Shown: one piece after another, positions 1-6,973 of the stretch
Position numbering within the stretch: the stretch's first letter is position 1
How the letters are laid out: each line of letters begins with the position of its first letter
From: DATKPC01 sp035524275
GTDB lineage: Bacteria > Pseudomonadota > Gammaproteobacteria > Burkholderiales > Burkholderiaceae_F
Direction: 5' to 3'
DNA: 7,255 nt
Assembly: GCA_035524275.1 (NCBI GenBank)
Contig: DATKPC010000071.1
Coordinates: forward strand, 1-7,255
Notes under the pieces: generated by a model
Told to the model about the DNA's origin: nothing
Seen by the model: the letters and a program-made list of their open reading frames with translations, nothing else
Databases searched by the model: none
Program-made: the position numbers and the translations under genes

Positions 1-1812
1 CGCCAGGGCGTCGGACATCCGCTCGTCAGGCGCCTCGGCGGCAGGCACGGTCGCGCCCGGATGCTGCATCACGTCGGCGACAAGCGCCCGAAGCTTCTGC
101 GCGCTTTCCCCCGTCACGTTGGCCGTCAACGAGGAGACCGCGACGAGTCCGGCGTTTTCGTTCGTGATCCTGAGCATCGCGTCGAGCTGGTCGATGACCT
201 GCATCAGTTCGGAAGCCTGCTCGCGAACCTGCAGCGCGACGGCCGCCGTGTGGCCCGCGACGGTGTCGGCGGTGTCGTGAACCGAGCGCAGCGCCTGGTT
301 CACGCGCTGGATGTGCGCGATGCCGGTCGCCGTCTGCGAGGTCGTCCGTTCGATGAGGCGGCGCACGTCGGACGCGGCATTCGCCGTGCGCCCGGCGAGG
401 CGACGCACCTCGGCCGCCACGAGCGCGAAACCGCGGCCGGCGGGGCCCGCGTGGGCGGCCTCGATCGCCGCATTGAGGGCGAGCAGGTTGGTCTGGAACG
501 CAATCGAGTCGATCAACGTGATCGCCTCGGTCATTTCCGCGACGCGCTGCTCGATCAGGTGGATCTCGTGCACCGCCTCGTTGGCCACGTCAACGCCCTG
601 GCGCGAACTGTCGCGCAGGCCGGCGCAGTGCCCGTCGACTTCGGCGATCCGCGCGGCTCCACTCTCGAATCGCTTCGTCACTTCCGCGATCGCCGCCGAC
701 GATCCTTTCAGCGATGCGACTTGCTGATCCGTGTGCTTCGTGAGCGACCTGGCGTTGCCCGACATCGCCTCGCCGGCGCGCGCCACGTCGTCGGCGCCCG
801 CCGCCATGGCCCGGACGAGATGCTCCATCCGGTCGTGGCTCGCGCTCAACTCGTCCAGCAGTTCGACCTGCCGCAGGTGGCGCCGAACCAGCAGCCGGCC
901 GAGCCAGAATCCGAACGCCGTGACAGCGACCGCAAAGACGAAGCCGCCGGCGCGTCGCAGCATCACGGGCCGCAGGATGTCGGCGACGCTCATGCCGGTC
1001 GTCGTGTAGAGATCGGTGCCGCGCAGCGCGTGGAAGGCGTAGACCCGTTCGATGCCGTCCGTGAAGCTGACGGCACGCCGGACGCCTTCCTTGTCCTGGA
1101 TCGCCGCCTGGTGCACGCGCGAGGCGGAGATGTCGCTGCCGATCTCGATGCCGCGCGCGCTGCGTCGGAAGCGGGCGATCCCGTCGAATCCGTAGAGTGC
1201 CGACATGCCCTGCGGCCCCAGGTCCGACAACTCGTGCAGGTCCGCGAAGGCCTCCGGAGCGAGCGAGACGACCACGACGCCGCCGAAGCGACCATCCGGC
1301 TGCGAGAAACGCCGCGTCAACTGGATGGTGCGCTGCCCGGACACGCGACCGAGGACAGGCTTGCTGACGAAGAGCCGATCGCGCGGGTCGTCGCGCGGAA
1401 CCCGGAAGTGCTCGCGATCACCCAGGTTGATCCGCGAAAAAGGCCCGTACGCATGCGTGAGGAACCCGTCCCGGTCGATGACCGACAGCATCCGGTAGTC
1501 CCGGCCGATGATGTCGCTTTCCTTGACGTATGCGTTGAGGTCGAAAGCATCGCCCTTCGTCTGGACCTCGGAGCGCAGGAAACGCACCACCTGGTCGGCC
1601 TCGTCGATGCGCAGCTGCACGTGCTCCGCGAGCGCGCGGTTCGCGTTCAGCAGGTTCTGCCGAGTCGACGTCATCGTCACGCGCTGGTCGACGATCGTGG
1701 CGACCGTGCCGACGATCCAGGCAAACAGCACGAGGACGACAGCCGGCAGTGCGGCACGCAAAGCGGGCAGTTGCAGCCGGGGATCGTTCGCGGAGGGCAG
1801 GAACCGTTTCAT
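1..1812 (-). CDS. Methyl-accepting chemotaxis protein with periplasmic Cache sensor (3' end beyond window)
   Basis: Inner-membrane chemoreceptor that would signal to CheW/CheA; 604 codons are visible and the C-terminus lies off the left edge. TM1 is at about residues 20-41. A periplasmic double-Cache-like sensor spans about 46-282, with LSVIDRDGF (109-117), NLGDREHF (129-136) and FVSKPVLGRVSG (148-159), a pattern known from membrane diguanylate cyclases. TM2 is at about 288-307. The cytoplasmic hairpin tip follows, with IAFQTNLLALNAAIEAA (437-453) and GRGFALVAAEVRRLAGRT. Aligned without gaps to E. coli Tsr (offset 66), it has the length of the 36H class. No HAMP is recognisable after TM2. Tsr Arg388 is His454 here, and the main methylation pairs are altered. 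The start is the only usable one: the frame opens at the TGA of the upstream gene, and no ATG, GTG or TTG lies in the nine codons before this ATG. No Shine-Dalgarno is visible, so coupling to the preceding gene is likely. The ligand is unknown. Confidence 0.93.
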   Translation of the reverse strand, partial: MKRFLPSANDPRLQLPALRAALPAVVLVLFAWIVGTVATIVDQRVTMTSTRQNLLNANRALAEHVQLRIDEADQVVRFLRSEVQTKGDAFDLNAYVKESDIIGRDYRMLSVIDRDGFLTHAYGPFSRINLGDREHFRVPRDDPRDRLFVSKPVLGRVSGQRTIQLTRRFSQPDGRFGGVVVVSLAPEAFADLHELSDLGPQGMSALYGFDGIARFRRSARGIEIGSDISASRVHQAAIQDKEGVRRAVSFTDGIERVYAFHALRGTDLYTTTGMSVADILRPVMLRRAGGFVFAVAVTAFGFWLGRLLVRRHLRQVELLDELSASHDRMEHLVRAMAAGADDVARAGEAMSGNARSLTKHTDQQVASLKGSSAAIAEVTKRFESGAARIAEVDGHCAGLRDSSRQGVDVANEAVHEIHLIEQRVAEMTEAITLIDSIAFQTNLLALNAAIEAAHAGPAGRGFALVAAEVRRLAGRTANAASDVRRLIERTTSQTATGIAHIQRVNQALRSVHDTADTVAGHTAAVALQVREQASELMQVIDQLDAMLRITNENAGLVAVSSLTANVTGESAQKLRALVADVMQHPGATVPAAEAPDERMSDALA

Positions 1813-1839
1813 CGTCGTTGGGTCGCGGACAGGGTGGGA

Positions 1840-3996
1840 TCAGGCGGCTTGCGCCAGGCGCTGCTGCGCAAACCGCTCGAATTCCTCGATCGGCATCGGA
1901 CGCCCGAAGAGATAGCCTTGAAAGGCGGGGCACCGGTGGCGGCCGAGGAATTCCCGTTGCGTCTCGGTCTCGACGCCTTCGGCGACGACCTGCAGCCCGA
2001 GCGAGCGGCTCATCGCGAGGATGGCGCGAACGATGGCCGCGTCGTTCGGATCGTCCGGTATGTCGGCTACGAAGGAACGATCGATCTTGATCTGGTGCAG
2101 CGGAAGGCGCTTCAGGTAGAACAGCGACGAGTAGCCGATGCCAAAGTCGTCGAGCGCGAAGCGCACGCCGATCCGCGCGAGTTCCTCCATCCGGCTGATC
2201 ACCGACTCGACGTCGTCGACCACGACGCCCTCGGTCAATTCCATCATCAGGCGCGACGGCTCGACGCCGCTGTCCGCCAGCACCCGGTTGACCTGGTGGA
2301 CGAAATCGGGCCGATGGACCTGGCGCGCACTGACGTTGATCGACAGCGTGAGGGCAGCCAGGCGCGGATCCTGCGCCCACGCCTTCAACTGCCGGCACGC
2401 CGTCTCCAGGACCCAGCGACCGATCGCCTGGATGAGTCCGGATTCCTCCGCGAGCGGAATGAATTGAGCCGGGGAGACGATCCCCTGCCCGGCAGGCTGC
2501 CATCGGATCAGGGCCTCGGCGCCGAACAACCGGCCTTCGGAATCGAATTGCGGCTGGTAATGCAGGTGAAATTCGTCGCGGTCCAGGCTGCGACGCAGCG
2601 CAGACTCCAATCCGCTGCGCTGTTCGATGGCCGACTGCATCGCCGGATTGAAGAAGCGCGCCGCGTTCCGCCCGGAGTCCTTCGCCTGGTAGAGCGCCAC
2701 GTCGGCCTGCTTCAGCAGGACTTCCGCCGACGCCGCGGCACCACCGAACAACGCGAGGCCGATGCTGGTCGAACTGAAATATTCCGTCTCGCCGCCGGCG
2801 ATCGCATACGGCTGCTGCAAGGCATCGCGAAGCTTTTCCGCGACGTTCTCGGCGCGGCCGGCCGCGACCTGTTCGTCGTCGCCGAGGCCCTCGAGGAGAA
2901 CGACGTATTCGTCGCCGCCCAGGCGACAGACGGTGTCGTCGTGTCGTAGGCATTCGCGCAGACGCCGGGCGACCTCGACCAGGAGGCGATCGCCGGTGTC
3001 GTGGCCCTGGGTGTCGTTGATGCTCTTGAAGTGGTCCAGGTCCAGCATCATCAGCGCGCCAAAGCTACCGGTGCGGCCGCTGACGTCGATCGCGTGGCCC
3101 AGTCGGTCCAGCAGCAGGCGGCGGTTCGGCAGTCCGGTCAGCGAATCGAAATACGCCAAGTTGCGGATCTCCTCCTCTGCCCGCGAACGCTGCTCCAACG
3201 CCGATTCGGCAGCGCCGCGGGCACGTTCCAGCGTGCGGACCATTTCGGCGTTCTTCAGCCCGAGGCGGATAGCCATGTCGAGCGAGTCGTGCAACGAACG
3301 CGCACTGCCCAGCACGACGCCGAGAAACGTCAGGATCAGGGCGCCGAAGACCCAGTCGGCCACCGTCGCGGCTTGAACGAAACTCTCGATGCCGAGCGGC
3401 AGCACGATGACGTTCGCGAACAGACCGAACGCGAGCGGAACCGGCGCCAGGATAGGGACGCCTCCGGCCACCATCCCCGCGACGACCAGGGCGACGAAGA
3501 GGCGGGCACTTTCCGGCGCATGCCAAGCGAAGGTCAACGACCCGGCGCTCCAGGTCGCCGCAGCGAGAAAGGTCCCGACGATGTAGCGACGGCGCCAGGC
3601 ATCCGCGGATGCGGCATCCGGTTGCACGGCATGAAATCGCCGGGTCAGCGCGAAACGACCGACCGCTACGGCGAACACCACGGCCCACCAGGCCACGGCC
3701 AGCGTCGTCGCCGCGCCGAACAGCACGTTGACGAAGCTGATCAAGGCCGCATTGACGATCGTCGCCCCAAAGGCGAGCGGACCATTGCGGAAGAGCAGCG
3801 CCGTCTTCTGGCGCTGCGCTTCGGCGTCGATATCCGGCGCGGTGACGTCGAGTCCGTTCGGCGTGGACGGGGTCAATTCGGGGTTTCCAGGCGGCCGGCA
3901 TCGGCGCCAGCCCGCAAGTTCCGCAGCGTCCGAGTTTCCCGCGAGATACGTCGCATCGAACGACGGAAAAGCGCTTGGCGGCGCGCCCAGCGCCAT
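1840..3996 (-). CDS. Membrane-bound bifunctional GGDEF-EAL protein (c-di-GMP cyclase/phosphodiesterase)
   Basis: Protein of 718 residues. An unassigned membrane sensor region with five or six helices spans about 73-233, followed by a helical linker (about 240-280), a GGDEF domain (about 280-448) and an EAL domain (about 465-715). GGDEF: metal-binding D319, FKSIND (323-328), GGDEY signature (360-364) and inhibitory RxxD site R351-D354 five residues before it. EAL: EALIRW (494-499), N554, E586, DDFG (616-619), K637, E673 and Q693; spacing from N554 onward equals that of the RocR phosphodiesterase. Both activities are therefore plausible; which dominates cannot be read from sequence. The chosen ATG has AAGGG nine bases upstream, but its first 50 residues look poorly constrained; a TTG at 3876-3874 (residue 41) is an alternative. 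It lies 128 bases after the membrane-protein operon and 27 bases before the chemoreceptor, so it is probably co-transcribed with the latter. Confidence 0.93.
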   Translation of the reverse strand: MALGAPPSAFPSFDATYLAGNSDAAELAGWRRCRPPGNPELTPSTPNGLDVTAPDIDAEAQRQKTALLFRNGPLAFGATIVNAALISFVNVLFGAATTLAVAWWAVVFAVAVGRFALTRRFHAVQPDAASADAWRRRYIVGTFLAAATWSAGSLTFAWHAPESARLFVALVVAGMVAGGVPILAPVPLAFGLFANVIVLPLGIESFVQAATVADWVFGALILTFLGVVLGSARSLHDSLDMAIRLGLKNAEMVRTLERARGAAESALEQRSRAEEEIRNLAYFDSLTGLPNRRLLLDRLGHAIDVSGRTGSFGALMMLDLDHFKSINDTQGHDTGDRLLVEVARRLRECLRHDDTVCRLGGDEYVVLLEGLGDDEQVAAGRAENVAEKLRDALQQPYAIAGGETEYFSSTSIGLALFGGAAASAEVLLKQADVALYQAKDSGRNAARFFNPAMQSAIEQRSGLESALRRSLDRDEFHLHYQPQFDSEGRLFGAEALIRWQPAGQGIVSPAQFIPLAEESGLIQAIGRWVLETACRQLKAWAQDPRLAALTLSINVSARQVHRPDFVHQVNRVLADSGVEPSRLMMELTEGVVVDDVESVISRMEELARIGVRFALDDFGIGYSSLFYLKRLPLHQIKIDRSFVADIPDDPNDAAIVRAILAMSRSLGLQVVAEGVETETQREFLGRHRCPAFQGYLFGRPMPIEEFERFAQQRLAQAA

Positions 3997-4124
3997 GCAT
4001 CGAGACCCTTGCAGATGACCCGGGCTGACCCGGATTCGCCACCGGAGCGACCTGATGGCCTTGCGCGGGTCGGTCACCTGCGCAGGCCCTCCCCCGTCGA
4101 GCCGATGCCATCCCGCCCGCGCTC
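3997..4124 (-). other. Intergenic region between the membrane-protein operon and the signalling genes
   Basis: This 128-base gap is the only sizeable break between genes. It holds the perfect palindrome CCTGCGCAGG (4077-4086), the TGACCCGG direct repeat and the AAGGG ribosome-binding site (4010-4006) of the GGDEF-EAL gene. I see no GC hairpin followed by a T run on the minus strand and no clear -10/-35 pair, so whether transcription stops and restarts here is undecided. Confidence 0.5.
4016..4033 (-). repeat. Direct repeat TGACCCGG x2, 10-base period, upstream of the GGDEF-EAL gene
   Basis: On the plus strand two identical 8-base units (4016-4023 and 4026-4033) are separated by GC, giving a repeat period of exactly ten bases, about one helical turn. 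The block ends five bases upstream of the AAGGG ribosome-binding site of the GGDEF-EAL gene and 20 bases before its ATG. Same-face tandem half-sites are typical of operator DNA, but no regulator can be named and chance cannot be excluded in GC-rich sequence. Confidence 0.4.
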
Positions 4125-4535
4125 CTAGCTGTGCGCGATGCGATGCGCGACCGTCCGCGCGACGCCGGAGGCGAGCGCGGTGACGAGACTGCCCCACACC
4201 AAGTCGATGCCGGTCAACCACCAGGGCCATCCGCGCAACGTCGCCTGGTTCGTCAGGTCGTAGGTGCCATAGGCCACCAGGCCGAACAGCGCGCCCCGGC
4301 CTGCCGCCGCCATCCACGACGCGTCGGACGTCGTCGGGCGCACGGCGAAGACGACGACGCCGAGGAAATAGAGCGGATAGAACGCCGCGATGGCCAGGGC
4401 ATCGGGCTGCACGGCGAGAAGATGCCCCAACGTCGGCGTGTAGAGGCGCGGCCCCATCGACGCGAGCCAGGCGCCGTCGAAGGGCAGAAAAACGAGCAGC
4501 GTGGCCACGTAGGCCCAGAGATACGGTCGTGTCAT
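4125..4535 (-). CDS. DUF2177 family small integral membrane protein
   Basis: Protein of 136 residues, a normal length for the DUF2177 family, whose biochemical role is unknown. The sequence shows four hydrophobic helices (about 5-25, 46-65, 77-92 and 108-126) and the conserved patterns LPFDGAWL (17-24), FYPLYFLGV (52-60), YDLTNQATLRGWP (92-104) and DLVWGSLV (111-118), which I recognise as characteristic of the family. Its ATG overlaps the stop of the upstream DUF1295 gene in an ATGA junction, and an AAGG lies ten bases before the ATG, so coupled translation is expected. It is the last gene of the four-gene block. DUF2177 genes in other bacteria are, from memory, often found near cyclopropane-synthase-like genes, which supports a shared membrane-related job, but no activity can be assigned. 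Confidence 0.9.
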   Translation of the reverse strand: MTRPYLWAYVATLLVFLPFDGAWLASMGPRLYTPTLGHLLAVQPDALAIAAFYPLYFLGVVVFAVRPTTSDASWMAAAGRGALFGLVAYGTYDLTNQATLRGWPWWLTGIDLVWGSLVTALASGVARTVAHRIAHS

Positions 4536-5347
4536 GGTGTCGGCGCCTTGCGTCGCGGTCCCGGCAGGAACGCATTCGTCCGCGCGACGTACTCCCGATA
4601 GCCCGGCCGACGATCCGCGATGTCCTTTTCCAGCAGCGAGACGCCGGAGATCCGCAGCAGAAGCCACGTCATCAGGACCGGCGACAGCAGCGCGACGAGC
4701 GTCCACGGGCTCCACGCCGGGCACGCTGCGCAGGCCATCAGCGCGAGACCCCACCAGACGCAGGCCTCCCCGAAGTAGTTCGGGTGGCGCGAGTAGGCCC
4801 ATAGGCCGCGGTCCATGACCTGGCCGCGCGTCGCCGGGTCGCCGCGAAAGCGCGCCATCTGGGCATCCGCGATCGCCTCGATGACGATGCCGATCGCGGC
4901 CAGCGCGACGCCTGTCGCGTCGAGGACCGTGAGCGGCGCCGCGCTTCCGATGCCAATCAGCAGCGGCAGGCTGATGATCCAGGCCAGCACCGCCTGCAGG
5001 CCGAACACGAGGTAGAGGCTTTGCCAGGCGAAGGATTCGCCGTGTTCCGCACGCATCGCTGCGTAGCGCCGGTCCTCGCCGTGGCCCCAGTTGCGCCAGG
5101 TGATGAAGACGCACAGTCGGGCGGCCCAGATCGACGCCAGCGCCAGCATCCAGGCGCCGCGAGCGCCGAGCGGCAGCGCAAGCGACGCGTCGACGCAGGC
5201 GGCGGTGGCCATGAAGCCGGGCCAGAAACGATCGGCGAGGCTGGCGTCGCGGCGCCAGACGCTCGCCACCCAGGCCACCAGGCCGAGCGCGACAATGCCG
5301 ACGAAGCTCCTCGTTGCCGCCTCCCAGGACGGCGCGAAGTCAACCAT
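4532..5347 (-). CDS. DUF1295 family membrane protein (steroid 5-alpha-reductase / isoprenylcysteine methyltransferase-like fold)
   Basis: Protein of 271 residues with about seven membrane helices (roughly 13-30, 43-62, 64-82, 111-131, 137-160, 195-213, 214-232). The DUF1295 hallmarks are present: ADRFWP near residue 38, RNWGHGEDRRY (85-95), GLWAYSRHPNYFGE (181-194) near the cofactor-binding end of the fold, and PGYREYVARTNAFLPGP near the C-terminus. Members share a fold with membrane NAD(P)H-dependent sterol reductases and carboxyl methyltransferases, so a reductase or related step on a lipid substrate is a reasonable inference, not a demonstrated one. The start chosen overlaps the end of the DUF2878 gene by eight bases; an ATG 14 codons upstream (5389) would give a 50-base overlap and adds a Ser/Arg stretch unlike the family, so it is less likely. 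The gene's own stop overlaps the DUF2177 start as ATGA. Confidence 0.93.
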   Translation of the reverse strand: MVDFAPSWEAATRSFVGIVALGLVAWVASVWRRDASLADRFWPGFMATAACVDASLALPLGARGAWMLALASIWAARLCVFITWRNWGHGEDRRYAAMRAEHGESFAWQSLYLVFGLQAVLAWIISLPLLIGIGSAAPLTVLDATGVALAAIGIVIEAIADAQMARFRGDPATRGQVMDRGLWAYSRHPNYFGEACVWWGLALMACAACPAWSPWTLVALLSPVLMTWLLLRISGVSLLEKDIADRRPGYREYVARTNAFLPGPRRKAPTP

Positions 5348-5930
5348 GGCCGACTCGCGGGACGACGACGCCGTCGAGGCGACCGGCAACGGCCGTCAAC
5401 AACGGCATCAGCAGGAACCACCCGGCGGCGAGTGTCAGCAGCGCGAGGTCGCGATCGACGAAGGACGCGCCTCCCAGCCGGACGCCGGCGACGAAGGACA
5501 GCGGGCCGCCGACAAGACCCAGCAGCGCGGCGAGCGCCCATCGTCCGTGGAGCCAGCGCAGGCTGACGTTGAGCGTGATCGCCAGCAAGCCCCACATCCC
5601 GACGAGCCAATACGGCGGCAACCACGGCACCGGTTGTCCGGAGGCGTAGGCGATGTCGTGCAGCGGCAACCGGACCATCTCGAACACGAAGCCGATCAGC
5701 ATGACGGTCGCGACAAGACGTGCCTCGCGACCTGGCGCCGCGGACACGGCGAGATGCCATGCCACCGCGACCGCGATCGCGACGGCCGCTGCGGCGGGGG
5801 CGCCGTGCGCCGCCGCGAGGATCGCCACGGTCCATGCGCCCTGGAAGACGACGAAGTTCGTGACCTTGCGCAGCGTCGTCGGGCCTCGCGGGTCCTCGAC
5901 GCGGTCGCGCTCGACGATCGGCGGGTTCAT
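5340..5930 (-). CDS. DUF2878 family integral membrane protein
   Basis: Protein of 196 residues predicted to sit in the inner membrane with six helices (about 25-43, 46-64, 72-90, 107-124, 130-150, 161-184). Family-like patterns are the opening NFVVFQGAWTVAILAA (25-40), PPYWLVGMWGLLAITLN (105-121) followed by SLRWL, and GGPLSFVAGVRLGG (141-154). The function of DUF2878 proteins is not established. The ATG overlaps the TGA of the upstream methyltransferase (ATGA), and GAGAAG lies five bases before it, within the methyltransferase coding end. The frame stays open far upstream through the methyltransferase, but that part is arginine-rich antisense-type sequence and is not coding. Tight coupling to a lipid-methyltransferase-like enzyme suggests it assists the same pathway, for example by handling substrate in the membrane; this is inference. 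Confidence 0.9.
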   Translation of the reverse strand: MNPPIVERDRVEDPRGPTTLRKVTNFVVFQGAWTVAILAAAHGAPAAAAVAIAVAVAWHLAVSAAPGREARLVATVMLIGFVFEMVRLPLHDIAYASGQPVPWLPPYWLVGMWGLLAITLNVSLRWLHGRWALAALLGLVGGPLSFVAGVRLGGASFVDRDLALLTLAAGWFLLMPLLTAVAGRLDGVVVPRVGHG

Positions 5931-6973
5931 CCGCGCTTCTCGAACAGGTAGTGACCGACCCACCATCGCTGGCCGCTCTCGTAGCCGAAAAGTTCGCTCA
6001 CCGACATGAAGAAGATCCGCCATCGTGTCCACCATCGCTGCGCCTCGCTGCCATAGATCGACTGGAAAAGCGGTGCCAGCGTTTCCTTCGCGGCGTCCAT
6101 CCGCGCGAGCCACGCCTCCGCCGTGCGTTGATAGTGCGTGCCGTCCCACCGCCAGCGCCGCGACAGGCGCAGGTCGTCCTGGAAGCGCAGCGCCAAATCG
6201 TCCGACGGCATCATCCCGCCGGCGAAGAAATACCGAGTCATCCAGTCGGTCGCATCGCGCTCGATGAAGGGATACGCGGGCCCGCCGTGGACGAAGACGT
6301 GCAGGAAGAAGCGCCCGTCGCGCTCCAGCCACCGCGCGACCTGGCCGAAGGCCCGGCGCCAGTTGCGCAGATGCTCGAACATCTCGACGGAAACGACTCG
6401 GTCGAACCGTTCGCCGGTTTGGAAGTGATTGAAGTCGTCGGTGACGACGCGCAGGTTCTGCAGCCCCCGCTGCTTCGCCGTCGACTCGATGGCGCGGCGC
6501 TGCGACGCGCTGTTGGACAGCGCGGTGATCGATGCCCGCGGATAGCGCTGCGCCATCCACAGGCTGAGCGAACCCCAGCCGCAGCCGAGTTCCAGGATAC
6601 GTTGCCCGTCGGCAAGGCCGGCGCGCTCGCACGTCGCGGCAAGTGCCGCCTCCTCGGCGGCGTCGAGGCCCGTCACGCCTTCGGGCCACCAGCATCCGCT
6701 GTACTTCCGATGCGTCCCGAGGACGGCCGCGAAGAATTCCGCCGGAATCTCGTAGTGCTGCTCGTTCGCCTTCTCCGGCACCAGCGCCAGCGGGGCGCTG
6801 TCCAGCGTCGCGACGAACCGCTCGCCGGACTCCGCCGCGCAGGCGACATCATCCGCGTGCAGTTCCGCGAGCCGCTCGCGCAGCAGGTGCCGGATGCCGA
6901 TCCGTATCACCGGATCCGGCACGTAGCCCTGCTCGACCCAATTCAATGCCCGCAGTGTGGCTTCCGCCGCCAT
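5927..6973 (-). CDS. SAM-dependent methyltransferase, cyclopropane-fatty-acyl-phospholipid synthase / coclaurine N-methyltransferase-like
   Basis: Cytosolic or membrane-associated protein of 348 residues in the Mycolic_acid_cyclopropane_synthase (CMAS) superfamily. The visible motifs are EQHYEIP (71-77), HRKYSGCWWPEGV (88-100), the SAM-binding loop ILELGCGWGS (126-135), SVEMFEHLRNW (195-205), FVHGGPAYPF (227-236), DWMTRYFFAGGMMPSDDL (243-260), FQDDLRLSRRW (264-274), and a C-terminus with FFMSVSELFGY and GQRWWVGHYLFEK. The second half closely resembles plant coclaurine N-methyltransferase-like enzymes and their bacterial relatives, including, to my knowledge, relatives of the furan-fatty-acid methyltransferase. 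It probably transfers a methyl or methylene group from SAM to an unsaturated acyl chain or a similar lipid, but the substrate is not proven. The ATG is preceded by AGGAG; the frame is open for another 55 codons upstream, but that is Arg/Ala-rich and lacks family similarity. First gene of the coupled block. Confidence 0.94.
   Translation of the reverse strand: MAAEATLRALNWVEQGYVPDPVIRIGIRHLLRERLAELHADDVACAAESGERFVATLDSAPLALVPEKANEQHYEIPAEFFAAVLGTHRKYSGCWWPEGVTGLDAAEEAALAATCERAGLADGQRILELGCGWGSLSLWMAQRYPRASITALSNSASQRRAIESTAKQRGLQNLRVVTDDFNHFQTGERFDRVVSVEMFEHLRNWRRAFGQVARWLERDGRFFLHVFVHGGPAYPFIERDATDWMTRYFFAGGMMPSDDLALRFQDDLRLSRRWRWDGTHYQRTAEAWLARMDAAKETLAPLFQSIYGSEAQRWWTRWRIFFMSVSELFGYESGQRWWVGHYLFEKRG

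Noticed and set aside
61..2949. A 962-codon open frame on the plus strand
   Set aside because: It is antisense to the chemoreceptor and the EAL domain in a codon-for-codon register, is extremely rich in Arg, Asp, Val and His, and shows no domain. It is a composition artefact; the minus-strand reading has clear families.
1418..2953. A 511-codon open frame on the minus strand
   Set aside because: An alternate frame overlapping the EAL gene and the receptor start; Arg/Pro-rich, with no family features.
4034..4124. Intrinsic terminator after the DUF2177 gene
   Set aside because: The palindrome CCTGCGCAGG has no following T run on the minus strand and its stem would be too short.
3001..4128. A 375-codon open frame on the plus strand
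   Set aside because: Antisense to the GGDEF-EAL gene in the same register; Arg/Gln/Glu-rich with no recognisable motif.
3997..4575. Upstream extension of the GGDEF-EAL frame to 4575
   Set aside because: It runs through the DUF2177 gene in another frame and encodes Arg-rich sequence; the AAGGG site supports the ATG at 3996.
5931..6695. Upstream extension of the DUF2878 frame
   Set aside because: It overlaps the well-supported methyltransferase, is Arg-rich, and the family similarity begins only after the ATG at 5930.
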